This document shows, piece after piece, positions 1 through 7,500 of a stretch of DNA of 8,356 nucleotides (position 1 is the stretch's first letter; every line of letters starts with the position of its first letter). This DNA is from Ignavibacteria bacterium UBA2373. Its GTDB lineage: Bacteria > Bacteroidota > Ignavibacteria > Kapaibacteriales > UBA961. The notes below the pieces were generated by a model. That model searched no databases and had not been told where the DNA came from. It saw nothing but the letters and a program-made list of their open reading frames with translations. Both the position numbers and the translations under genes were made by a program. The stretch covers positions 1 to 8,356 of the forward strand of contig DDTD01000003.1 of NCBI GenBank assembly GCA_002344005.1. Reading direction: 5' to 3'.

Positions 1-1705
1 CAGTAGTGGGTACATATAATACTATGTCAAATTTTTCTTTGCCAAAATATTTATAAAAAGCCTTGAGGGTCAAACGCAAAAGCCAATCGGGGAAGTCTCC
101 GCCATTTTCGTATTTACTTCTGCGCAGTGCTTGTCCCACATTAGAAACACCATAATAAGAAGCCGCCACACCATTTACCAAGTTAGTGTTTTTACTTTCT
201 ACTTCCAAGATTGGGAAATATGTTTCTCTAAAATCTACTAACTTATTTTTCCATTCTTGTGTGACATCCACTTGTATATTTTTTTTTCGACAATTATCAC
301 AAACACCACAATTGCTTGATAAGTTGTCACCTAAAAAATCGCACAAAAATTTCATTCGACAATTGTGAGTTGTCACATAGCTTAGCATTTCATCAAACTC
401 TTTGAGTTTAGTATTTCTTAAATTCTCAAAACTTCCTATATCCAAAGTTGGAGCATTAAATTTGTATTCGTATTTTTTACTTTTTCCATCAAACACTTCA
501 ATGACAATACCTTGTGCAATTAAATCAGCCACAATTACATTGACTTGGTTTTGCTTTACATTCGTGGCTCTCACAATCCCGTGCAAGCCTAATCTTTCAG
601 ACTTTACTGCGTCAATTACACATTGATATTTTTTAGTTTCAGGTCTTGCACCTTCTATAAACGACAAGGGCAGAGTTCTGTCTTCGTTAGGATTATAAAA
701 CAAGATAATGTAAGAGGGATTTCCGTCTCGTCCTGCTCTTCCTATTTCTTGGTAATAATGAATAGGAGAAACAGGGCTTTGTGTATGTATGACAAAACGA
801 ATATCAGGTTTATCAATTCCCATTCCCAAAGCATTTGTACTAACGACACATTTGTATTCATTGTTCATCAAACCTTGTTCAATCTCTTTTTTTGTTTCAG
901 TATCTATGCCTGAATTATAGTGTACAGCATTTATTTTCAAATACTCAAACCATTTGGCATAAGTTTCTGTACTTACTCTTGTTCCTGTGTAAACAACGCC
1001 TGTGCCTTGTATCTTTTCTAAGTTCTGTGCAAGCCAAATCATCTTTTCGTCTTCGGATTGCACTGTTATCACAAATAAATTAAGGTTACTTCTGAGCAGT
1101 GTCCCACGAACAGCAACTATATTTTTTCCTATTTGTGCTTTTATATCATTTTCAACTCGCTTAGTGGCAGTGGCAGTAGTAGCCAAAACAGGAAAATTAA
1201 GTGGGAGTAAATTTACTAAATTTATGATTTTGCGATAAGAAGGAATAAAATCATGACCCCAAGTCGAAATACAATGTGCTTCATCTACGACAACCATCGC
1301 AATTTTAAAATTTTTATCTCGAACAGTTTCCAACCATGTTATATTTTCCATTCTCGCAGGGTGGATATACAGCAGTTTGAGTTTCCCATTAAGGGCATCT
1401 TTTATCGTTTGGTTATTTTCTTCTTCACTTTGTTGCGAGGATATAAAGTTAGCTGAAATACCTAATTCGCGCATTTTTTGGACTTGATCACGCATTAGAG
1501 CTATGAGGGGCGAAAAAATAATTGTTACCCCTTCAAATTGTATAGCGGGAAACTGATAGCATAGTGATTTTCCAAAACCTGTTTTTTCAATCAAGAGTAC
1601 ACGCCCCCCTTGTAATATTTTATCTATTACCGCCCATTGATTGTCATGAAATTGATTAAAACCAAAAATATATTTTAGTTTTTGTTCAGCATACTCTCTT
1701 GTCAT
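1..1705 (-). CDS. recQ: RecQ-family ATP-dependent DNA helicase, C-terminus cut by window edge
   Basis: A superfamily 2 helicase predicted to unwind DNA 3'-5' using ATP in recombination and repair. The frame is open from the ATG at 1705-1703 to the left edge, giving 568 visible residues and no stop. Visible motifs: Walker A KTGFGKS (41-47, Lys46); DEAH at 141-144 running into WGHDF (149-153), the RecQ aromatic-loop signature; TNALGMGIDKPD before motif VI; GRAGRDG at 322-328. Four cysteines, C449, C466, C469 and C472, reproduce the spacing of the RecQ zinc site (17, 3, 3). A winged-helix-like stretch appears to sit between motif VI and the zinc site, unlike the E. coli order. The visible end, DIVLYVPTT after a KYENGGDFPDW stretch, resembles RecQ variants that continue into a phosphoribosyltransferase-like domain; this last point is from memory and uncertain. 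There is no clear Shine-Dalgarno. It is probably an accessory gene, because it is AT-richer than its neighbours and unrelated to motility. The helicase call is firm; the precise subfamily is not. Confidence 0.93.
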   Translation of the reverse strand, partial: MTREYAEQKLKYIFGFNQFHDNQWAVIDKILQGGRVLLIEKTGFGKSLCYQFPAIQFEGVTIIFSPLIALMRDQVQKMRELGISANFISSQQSEEENNQTIKDALNGKLKLLYIHPARMENITWLETVRDKNFKIAMVVVDEAHCISTWGHDFIPSYRKIINLVNLLPLNFPVLATTATATKRVENDIKAQIGKNIVAVRGTLLRSNLNLFVITVQSEDEKMIWLAQNLEKIQGTGVVYTGTRVSTETYAKWFEYLKINAVHYNSGIDTETKKEIEQGLMNNEYKCVVSTNALGMGIDKPDIRFVIHTQSPVSPIHYYQEIGRAGRDGNPSYIILFYNPNEDRTLPLSFIEGARPETKKYQCVIDAVKSERLGLHGIVRATNVKQNQVNVIVADLIAQGIVIEVFDGKSKKYEYKFNAPTLDIGSFENLRNTKLKEFDEMLSYVTTHNCRMKFLCDFLGDNLSSNCGVCDNCRKKNIQVDVTQEWKNKLVDFRETYFPILEVESKNTNLVNGVAASYYGVSNVGQALRRSKYENGGDFPDWLLRLTLKAFYKYFGKEKFDIVLYVPTT

Positions 1706-1780
1706 TGGTTTATTTTATTAAATACCAGATAATCAGAGGAATGTAACTATTATTGTACCTACATCTTATAGACCTTAATG

Positions 1781-1792
1781 TGATTGCAATCA
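1781..1792. promoter_or_regulatory. 12-bp perfect palindrome in the spacer upstream of the helicase
   Basis: TGATTGCAATCA is its own reverse complement. It lies in the 105-bp spacer between the response regulator stop and the helicase start, 76 bp before the helicase ATG. With no loop it is more likely a dimeric repressor site than a terminator. The rest of the 1706-1810 spacer is AT-rich with no convincing promoter boxes. A 12-bp palindrome can occur by chance, so the operator role is speculative. Confidence 0.25.
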
Positions 1793-1810
1793 TTCTTGAT
1801 GGAAAGGTTA

Positions 1811-2407
1811 TTACCCTTTGGGTTTGAGCAATAATTCTTTTATAGCATCAAGATTGCGCTTATCGTCTTCTTTATAGCGTTGTGAAATAGAGCCGGGTGA
1901 TAATGTTGTTGTTTTATGTATATCATGCTGGGGTGATTCATTCTCTTGTCTTATCGGTTGTGGAACCGCCTGTACATCCGGTTCATCAGCTTCTTTTTCA
2001 GTAGGATACTTAATAGCACTTGCTTGCGAAATAATATCTTTGCCGAGCACATCACGTAATTTTTCAAAGATGGTGGCACGTGTAAAAGGTTTCCCGATAA
2101 ACCCAATTGCCCCTGTGCGAATTGCCGTACCTATATTTTCTATATCGGAAATTGCAGTCACCATAATAATAGGTATATCGCGGGTGCGTTTTATTGATTT
2201 GAGTACTTTTAATGTTTGATGCCCGGAAAGATCCGCCATAAGTACATCAAGCATAATTAATGTTGGATGATGCTCTACCGCCAAAGCTATACCGTCATAG
2301 CCATTAGAAGCAACATAGGGCTTAAATCCAAAACTCGAAACAATTTTGGAGAGGATGCGCTGCATCCACACATCGTCGTCAATTATTAAAACACTTAACT
2401 CATTCAT
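1811..2407 (-). CDS. CheY-like response regulator with disordered C-terminal tail
   Basis: A single receiver domain, the phospho-accepting half of a two-component system, acting in the cytoplasm. It has 198 residues. Residues about 4-122 form the receiver: acidic cluster D10-D11-D12, phosphorylation site D54 in LIMLD, switch threonine T84 in IIMVT, and K106 in GKP. All catalytic residues are present, so it should be phosphorylatable. The usual MP after the phospho-site is MA here (M57-A58). Residues 125-198 are polar, rich in E, K, P and Q, and look disordered, ending in a short helix-like DAIKELLLKPKG. No DNA-binding or enzymatic output domain is visible, and no histidine kinase is nearby. 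The gene ends in two consecutive TAA codons. It lies 99 bp downstream of csrA in the same direction, so it may be expressed with the motility operon. A chemotaxis or motility role is inferred from position only. Confidence 0.9.
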   Translation of the reverse strand: MNELSVLIIDDDVWMQRILSKIVSSFGFKPYVASNGYDGIALAVEHHPTLIMLDVLMADLSGHQTLKVLKSIKRTRDIPIIMVTAISDIENIGTAIRTGAIGFIGKPFTRATIFEKLRDVLGKDIISQASAIKYPTEKEADEPDVQAVPQPIRQENESPQHDIHKTTTLSPGSISQRYKEDDKRNLDAIKELLLKPKG

Positions 2408-2481
2408 TGCTTTATTATGCTGAAATTGCTGTATGTAAAAGTACTTTAAATAAAATACGGTTAATTTCTTTGTGTATTATA

Positions 2482-2505
2482 ACTCATTATCATCCAATAT
2501 TGAGT
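2482..2505 (-). promoter_or_regulatory. hairpin just after csrA with GGA in its loop (possible CsrA site)
   Basis: Read on the minus strand, the arms ACTCA and TGAGT pair, then an A-A mismatch, then TAT with ATA, closing a six-base TGGATG loop. The structure starts one base after the csrA stop codon. CsrA-family proteins bind GGA in hairpin loops, and GGAUG matches the core of the known high-affinity consensus. No U-tract follows, so it is not a typical intrinsic terminator. It could be a CsrA-binding element between csrA and the response regulator. The structure is seen in the sequence; the function is inferred. The remaining spacer, 2408-2481, is AT-rich and holds no clear signal. Confidence 0.35.
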
Positions 2506-2506
2506 G

Positions 2507-2764
2507 TTATTCCTCTTGTTTCTTTTCACGATTAGCACCAATATTGGCGGCGACAAATGCTTGTTGTAAAGCATTCACATCGGAGGTGGCTGCCTGAACA
2601 TTAAGCTCCACAATACGGTCATAGACTTCTTTGCGATGGACCGGAACATCCCTTGGTGCTTCAATACCCAAACGCACCACACCTCTGTCCACACTGACAA
2701 CAGTGACTTTAATATCACCGCCTATAGTTACAACTTCACCTGCTTTTCTTGACAATACTAACAT
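2507..2764 (-). CDS. csrA: Carbon storage regulator CsrA (RNA-binding translational regulator)
   Basis: A small homodimeric RNA-binding protein that binds GGA motifs in mRNA leaders and usually blocks ribosome access; in flagellated bacteria with FliW its main target is flagellin mRNA. It has 85 residues. The first ~55 are the complete CsrA fold: MLVLSRKAGE at the start, VRLGIEAP at 30-37, and VHRKEVY at 42-48, containing the RNA-contacting Arg44. The tail from about residue 56 is alanine-rich, then charged, making it longer than the 61-residue E. coli protein. In FliW-containing bacteria the C-terminal extension of CsrA is known to contact FliW, which fits the neighbour. The start is set by AGGAG ten bases upstream. 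Only 17 bases separate it from the fliW stop, so the two are surely co-transcribed. Confidence 0.97.
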   Translation of the reverse strand: MLVLSRKAGEVVTIGGDIKVTVVSVDRGVVRLGIEAPRDVPVHRKEVYDRIVELNVQAATSDVNALQQAFVAANIGANREKKQEE

Positions 2765-2781
2765 AGCGTTTTTTCTCCTAA

Positions 2782-3648
2782 TTATTGTTCTGAGCCGCTA
2801 TGCGTGCCAATGGGAAATTCCGTCAAATATTTATCCGACGGCAGAATTAACTGATGTCCTGTTTTTGCAGACGGGTTAATGACAATAGGTGCTCGTAAAT
2901 TTACGGTCATGCGGTCGGAGCGGCTGCCGAGAGTTACGACAACATAGACCACATCGCGTTGCTGATCATAATCTCGAAACTCATACTCATCGTAAATATA
3001 CCAAGGGTTGATAATCGGTAAACCTATGGATGGATTTTCGAGTGATACAAGCCATTCCAGAGGAGCCATGTCCTCTTCTGCGACAAGGATAAAATCATGA
3101 AGATGATCAAAACCAAGAATACCTTCGCCGAAAGTAATAATTTGTGATGGATCAATATCCAATGCACCAAATTGACTTGTATAAATTCTTTTTTTTGTTG
3201 TTGTATTTCGACTATTGGTGTTTTGTACAATAGGATGATTTTCACTGTATGCCGAATCGGTCACCAAAATTTGTTGCGCTGTTCCACGCTTCATATCAAA
3301 AATAATCGGCGCACGCATATTCGCAGTCGCGGTTTGTTTTTCGCTGTCATATAATGTGACAATCACCATCGGTGCGCAGCAGGCAGGGTCATACTCCACC
3401 TCTGTTTGATACGAAAAGTCCACTTGAAAAGGGCTGAGAATAGGGAAACCTATGGACGGATTTTCAATGGACAACAACCATTTGAAGGGGACAAGAGAAT
3501 CGTCGGCTATCACGACAAATTTTCTCAAATGTTCAAAACCGTGAAGCCCTTGGGGGAACTCTACAAGATGGCGATCTTCTAAGTGAAGAGTGCCATATTC
3601 CGATGTTTCAATCGAATGTGCCTGTGATGTAGTGTGTGCATCCTGCAT
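2782..3648 (-). CDS. fliW: Tandem double-domain flagellar assembly factor FliW (FliW-FliW fusion)
   Basis: FliW is a cytoplasmic antagonist of CsrA: when not bound to flagellin it binds CsrA and frees flagellin mRNA for translation. A normal FliW is about 150 residues. This protein has 288 and contains two complete copies, about 14-140 and 156-281, joined by a polar N/T-rich linker (141-153). The copies align throughout: YGTLHL with FGALDI, GLHGFEHL with GILGFDHL, LSIENPSIGFPI (59-70) with VSLENPSIGLPI (201-212), and NMRAPIIFD with NLRAPIVIN. Neither shows a frameshift or obvious decay. The ATG is supported by AGGAG eight bases upstream. It precedes csrA by 17 bases, the usual fliW-csrA pairing, and follows motB by 58 bases. 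The tandem fusion is unusual. Whether both halves bind CsrA, or one has another partner, cannot be told from sequence. Confidence 0.95.
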   Translation of the reverse strand: MQDAHTTSQAHSIETSEYGTLHLEDRHLVEFPQGLHGFEHLRKFVVIADDSLVPFKWLLSIENPSIGFPILSPFQVDFSYQTEVEYDPACCAPMVIVTLYDSEKQTATANMRAPIIFDMKRGTAQQILVTDSAYSENHPIVQNTNSRNTTTKKRIYTSQFGALDIDPSQIITFGEGILGFDHLHDFILVAEEDMAPLEWLVSLENPSIGLPIINPWYIYDEYEFRDYDQQRDVVYVVVTLGSRSDRMTVNLRAPIVINPSAKTGHQLILPSDKYLTEFPIGTHSGSEQ

Positions 3649-3663
3649 AGAACTATCTCCTAT
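3647..3663 (-). promoter_or_regulatory. fliW: hairpin pairing the fliW Shine-Dalgarno with its start codon
   Basis: On the minus strand, ATAGGA (3663-3658) can pair with TTCTAT (3652-3647) over a five-base GATAG loop: five Watson-Crick pairs and one G-U. The stem contains most of the AGGAG ribosome-binding site and the first two bases of the ATG, so folding would limit initiation. A second GGA lies in codons 2-3 (TGCAGGATGCA, a weak three-pair stem with AGGAT in the loop). Two GGA motifs 17 bases apart around a start codon resemble CsrA-controlled leaders. The stem is AU-rich and may be only marginally stable. Confidence 0.3.
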
Positions 3664-3675
3664 TATGCCGGCATA
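3664..3675. promoter_or_regulatory. 12-bp perfect palindrome directly before the fliW ribosome-binding site
   Basis: TATGCCGGCATA is self-complementary and is the only GC-rich patch in the otherwise AT-rich 58-bp motB-fliW spacer. It abuts the SD hairpin. As DNA it could be a repressor operator; as RNA it could form only a four-pair stem with a CCGG loop. It contains GCCGG, but the spacing does not match a flagellar sigma-28 box. Confidence 0.25.
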
Positions 3676-3692
3676 TAATGAAAAACAATATA

Positions 3693-3700
3693 CAAAGATA
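3693..3700 (-). promoter_or_regulatory. candidate Bacteroidota-type -7 promoter box for fliW-csrA
   Basis: The minus strand reads TATCTTTG, a full match to TAnnTTTG, the -7 element of the primary sigma factor in Bacteroidota. Transcription would start near 3686, giving a leader of about 38 bases that contains the palindrome and the SD hairpin. No TTTG -33 element is visible at the expected distance (the sequence there lies in the end of motB), so only half of the promoter is supported. Confidence 0.3.
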
Positions 3701-3706
3701 AGAAAA

Positions 3707-4516
3707 TTAACGGTTTAAGGAATCAGTAATATACCCGTCGTCGGATGGTTTATCCATTGGCAAGTCTTCGAGTATAATTTCTACCCTCCTGTTTTTTTGT
3801 CTGCCTTGCTCCGTATTATTGGGAAGCAAGGGTTGCGATTCGCCAAATGCCTGTGTGGAACATAAATTTTTATCAAAACCGCGCTGAATTAAATAATATC
3901 CCACGTTTAAAGCTCTTGCCGAAGATAAATGTAAATTTGAAGGGTACATATAGTTCCGCTTAATGGGAATACTATCCGTATGACCTTCAATAATTAATTG
4001 TTTGCGCACACCTTGAAAGAGCGATGCGAGAGTGTCAAGGAATATCAGCCCTACCGGTTGCAAATCCGCGCTGCCGGAACGGAACAAAAGCATTTCCGGC
4101 AATCGTAAAGCCAGTCCCTTCGGAGTGCGCTCAAGTGTCAGAGTACCATTGCTGATAAATTTCTCGAAGCTTTTTTTTATGTCCTTGTCTAATTCATCCA
4201 ATGTTTTTTGTTGGCTTGCCGGAAGTATCGGTGCGGGAATACCTTGGCTGCCGGGAAGCACTTTATCGCTATTGGGATCATCCGGCTGTTTTTCTTCAAA
4301 ATATTCGGTAAATGCCGACACAACACCATTGTATTTGGCTGCATCCACTTGCGAGGAAGCATACAGAATAACAAAAAGCCCAAGAAGCAATGTAATCAAA
4401 TCAGCATAGGTAATCAAATAACGCTCCGCATTGTCATGTTCTTCATGGTGATGCGGTTTGGGTTTGCGTCTTATACCATGGGAAGACTTTTTCTGTTGTT
4501 GCATACTACTTCTCAT
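3707..4516 (-). CDS. motB: Flagellar motor stator protein MotB (OmpA-like peptidoglycan-binding)
   Basis: MotB pairs with MotA to form the ion-conducting stator of the flagellar motor and anchors it to peptidoglycan. It has 269 residues. The N-terminus is basic and histidine-rich (HHHEEHD at 22-28). One membrane helix spans about 33-53 and carries YAD with the ion-binding Asp39, in the typical MotB context TYADLITLLLGLF. The plug/linker covers about 57-110. An OmpA/MotB domain covers about 140-250: FRSGSADL (145-152), IEGHTDS (176-182), LSSARALNVGYYL, and the closing NRRVEIIL (242-249). Length and order are normal. The start is M1 or M5; both ATGs keep the helix intact, and M5 has a purine-rich AGAAG four bases before it. 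No motA is adjacent, which is unusual because motA normally precedes motB. An intrinsic terminator lies directly against the start codon. The conserved Asp39 makes a stator MotB more likely than a plain OmpA-family lipoprotein. Confidence 0.93.
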   Translation of the reverse strand: MRSSMQQQKKSSHGIRRKPKPHHHEEHDNAERYLITYADLITLLLGLFVILYASSQVDAAKYNGVVSAFTEYFEEKQPDDPNSDKVLPGSQGIPAPILPASQQKTLDELDKDIKKSFEKFISNGTLTLERTPKGLALRLPEMLLFRSGSADLQPVGLIFLDTLASLFQGVRKQLIIEGHTDSIPIKRNYMYPSNLHLSSARALNVGYYLIQRGFDKNLCSTQAFGESQPLLPNNTEQGRQKNRRVEIILEDLPMDKPSDDGYITDSLNR

Positions 4517-4551
4517 AAAAAAAGGCGAAATCCGAGAATGAACTTCGCCTT
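4517..4551 (-). terminator. Rho-independent terminator after the BNR protein gene
   Basis: On the minus strand, AAGGCGAA (4551-4544) and TTCGCCTT (4529-4522) form a perfect eight-pair stem around a 14-base loop, followed by a seven-T tract (4523-4517). It begins 24 bases after the BNR gene stop. The T-tract ends at the base before the motB ATG. The stem and U-tract are clear; the long loop makes efficiency uncertain. Confidence 0.8.
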
Positions 4552-4575
4552 GAGATTGTCGGTCATAAGCACTTT

Positions 4576-7500
4576 TTATTGAGCTATGAGCGTAGAAAAC
4601 ACTTGTTTTGTGCCATCATCAAATGTGGCGATAAGTGAATAGACACCTGCGGGAAGACCATTTCTGTCAAAACGCAATACGCCACTATTGCCCATCGAAA
4701 CGGGACCATCATAAATTACTTGCACTGTCTGACCAAGTAAATTAATCGCTTCCATACGCATAGTCTGAGTCGGACGCAATATAGTATAGCCGATAAAAGC
4801 AGTATTGTCAAATGGATTCGGATATACTTCCAAAGCAATGGCTTTTGGTTGCTCTTCAGCCACACTTGTCGTAATTTCCCAACCACCTATTTTGAATATA
4901 TCACCGCCATAGCTCGTTACCCAGAAATTTTTATCGCGCGGATCATACTCAATGCCTCGTGCATTGATAATACCCGATGTATTGACAAGTTCAAAACGGG
5001 AACGCTCCTGCGATAAATTATCCAAAGGTATTTCTACTGCATACGATGCCTGCAATACATTGCCCGGAAACGCTGTGGACGCTTGGAATAAACTGTTTTT
5101 GCCATCATAACATATACAACGAGGTCCCAAATTAACATTAAATGGATTTTTTACTTTACTGATTTGAGCACCATTGCTAATGTTGAGAGTGTAAATGTTT
5201 CTGTCTCCATCGCGCTCCGAAGTAATCATCGTATTATTCACAATCTCAATGCCTATCGGATAACGTCCGGGGCTATTAAATTCACGCAATACTTTACCTG
5301 TCGTATCAATTTCATAAATAAAACCAATACCCGATTCTGTATTCACAAATTTTTGAAGATAAATAGTACCTGTCGCTTTATTAAAAGATAAATCGGTAAA
5401 TAAACTGTCGCCTTTTTCAATACGCACTACTTTTTCAATATTCAGTGTGGTTGCATTTAATTTTACCAATTTATTATCACCGAAACTTGTTGTCCACAAC
5501 CCATTATTACCGTCATACGCTATGCCATAAGGAATATGGGAAACACTTGTGGCAGCAATAACAGAACCCGTCCGTAATAATTCAATCGTAAATGTGGACG
5601 AAATTTTCGTTTGCTCGGTATTCGTTGTGGAACTGACACGCACTCTTCCGGTAAATGTTGGTTTATTGGGCACATTCCAGCGCAAGCTATTGCCAACGGC
5701 ATCGCCCGTAATTGTTATCCATGACAAACCATTATCCAATGAATATTCGATTTTCACCGGAGGAGTAAAACCATACCATGAAATTTTTTGATTTGTGCCA
5801 CCGGTATAAATTTCCCCGCCTGTGGGCGCTGTAATTTCCGCCTCCGTTACTTGCACACCATTAGGAACATCAATTTCCCACATAGAACGACCATGCGTTG
5901 CCACGCGCAATGCCATTTTACCCGCAAGCGGCGTGGGCGGTTCATAGAACATCATATCCACAACCATAGTGTTTGGCAAACCAATACCATAAGGTGCCCA
6001 TGTCTCGCCGCCATTATATGTAACATACACACCAAAATCAGTACCCACAAAGATAATATTTTCATCATCGGGGTGCATAATAAGTGAGTTACAAGGCACA
6101 TCCGGCAAACCCTTGCCAATATCTTTCCATGTTTTACCCAAATCGGTAGTTTTATACACATGCGAACTATTAAAACCCGAGAATGTCACAAATGCGGTGT
6201 TTTTATCTACGCGTGAACATTCAATATCGCTCACAAATCGGTTGGGAATGCCATTGTAGGTAACCTCTGTCCAATCTTCTGCTTTGGTGCCGCCGCCCGT
6301 ATTTGTCACAAATAATTCACCGCTGCCGCCAATCCAAATTGTACTGGCATCAGGGTCGGCAGGGGAAATTCCTACAGCCGAAATTGTTTGGGTCAAATAA
6401 GGAGAAACACGTGTCCATTTTGTGCCATTATCAAAAGTAACCCACAAAGCGCGACGACCGCTGTAAATTGTCGCCGGATCATTAGGGTCGGCTTCAAGTG
6501 GGGCAACAAATGCTGCTTGATCAAGCACTTTTGTCACGGCATCGGTAAATCTATTGGCATAGCTGGTAAAATTACCTGATGACATATCACGCTTAAATAC
6601 GCCGCCATACTGTGTGCCGCCCCATACAATATTAGGATTAGAAGAATTCACAATGGCATGGCTGCCATCGCCACCGGCAACATTACCCCACATCATTGCA
6701 TCATCACTGATGGTACCATTATCTTGCGTGCCGCCATAATTTTTTGTACCCTTAGAATGGTCAATAGCCATACCGTGATATTGCGTAATCGGCAAATTAT
6801 TATTGATTGCAAACCACGAATAACCCTTATTTGTACTTTTATACATACCACCGTCACAACCCAAATACACAATATTCGGATTCATCGGATTATATGCCGC
6901 ACAGTGCATATCGGGATGTGTTTCGGGAAAATCATAACCCGCCACTTCTTGCCACAAAGAGGCATTATTATCGGTATAGAACAAATCAACGCCACCAAGC
7001 AAACAGATTTTCTCATCTGCCGGATGAGGCATAATAAAGTTGTCATAATCACCTTGGCGCCGTGCAGGGTCCCCGCCAAATGCTGTGGAAGTAATATTGC
7101 GTGATTGCCAATTTTTGCCGCCATTGGTACTCACATAACTTGCAGGCGCACCGCTCGAGCTGGACAAGGCGGCAAGCATATACAATTTATTAAGATTGGC
7201 AGGGCTGCGCTGAACGGATATTCTCGCGAATGTCACCGCATTGTCCACCAATAAATTCGTCCATGTTTCGCCACCATCCAATGTTTGAAAAACATTCTCT
7301 CCGGCAATACCCACAATAACATCATCAGGATTATCGGGATGCAATGATATATCCGATATTACGCCGTTATTCATACGTTTCCATGTTTCTCCAGCATCCG
7401 TACTCTTGTAAAATCCCGCATTCGCATCAATACCGCCGGCATAAATAAGATTAGAATTTTTGGGATGAACATAAATCTTTGAAAAACCGCCCACATTCGT

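Noticed and set aside
186..1456. A run of short forward-strand open frames across the left end
   Set aside because: They are antisense to the RecQ-like helicase, whose motifs are continuous in one reverse frame over the whole stretch.
1803..1819. Short hairpin (AAAGG/CCTTT) at the end of the response regulator gene as a terminator
   Set aside because: It has only five base pairs, it overlaps the stop codons, and no U-tract follows on the minus strand.
2409..2441. TTTACA, 16-base spacer, TAATAA as a promoter for the response regulator
   Set aside because: The -10 match is poor and the implied transcription start would fall at or inside the coding sequence.
3024..3245. A 73-codon reverse frame inside fliW
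   Set aside because: It is an out-of-frame shadow of the second FliW domain with no recognisable motif.
4032..7104. Several forward-strand open frames of 60-148 codons opposite motB and the BNR gene (for example 4032-4409, 4208-4582, 6658-7104)
   Set aside because: Their translations are low-complexity or cysteine/histidine/isoleucine-rich with no domain, and each lies antisense to a strongly supported gene; they are shadows.
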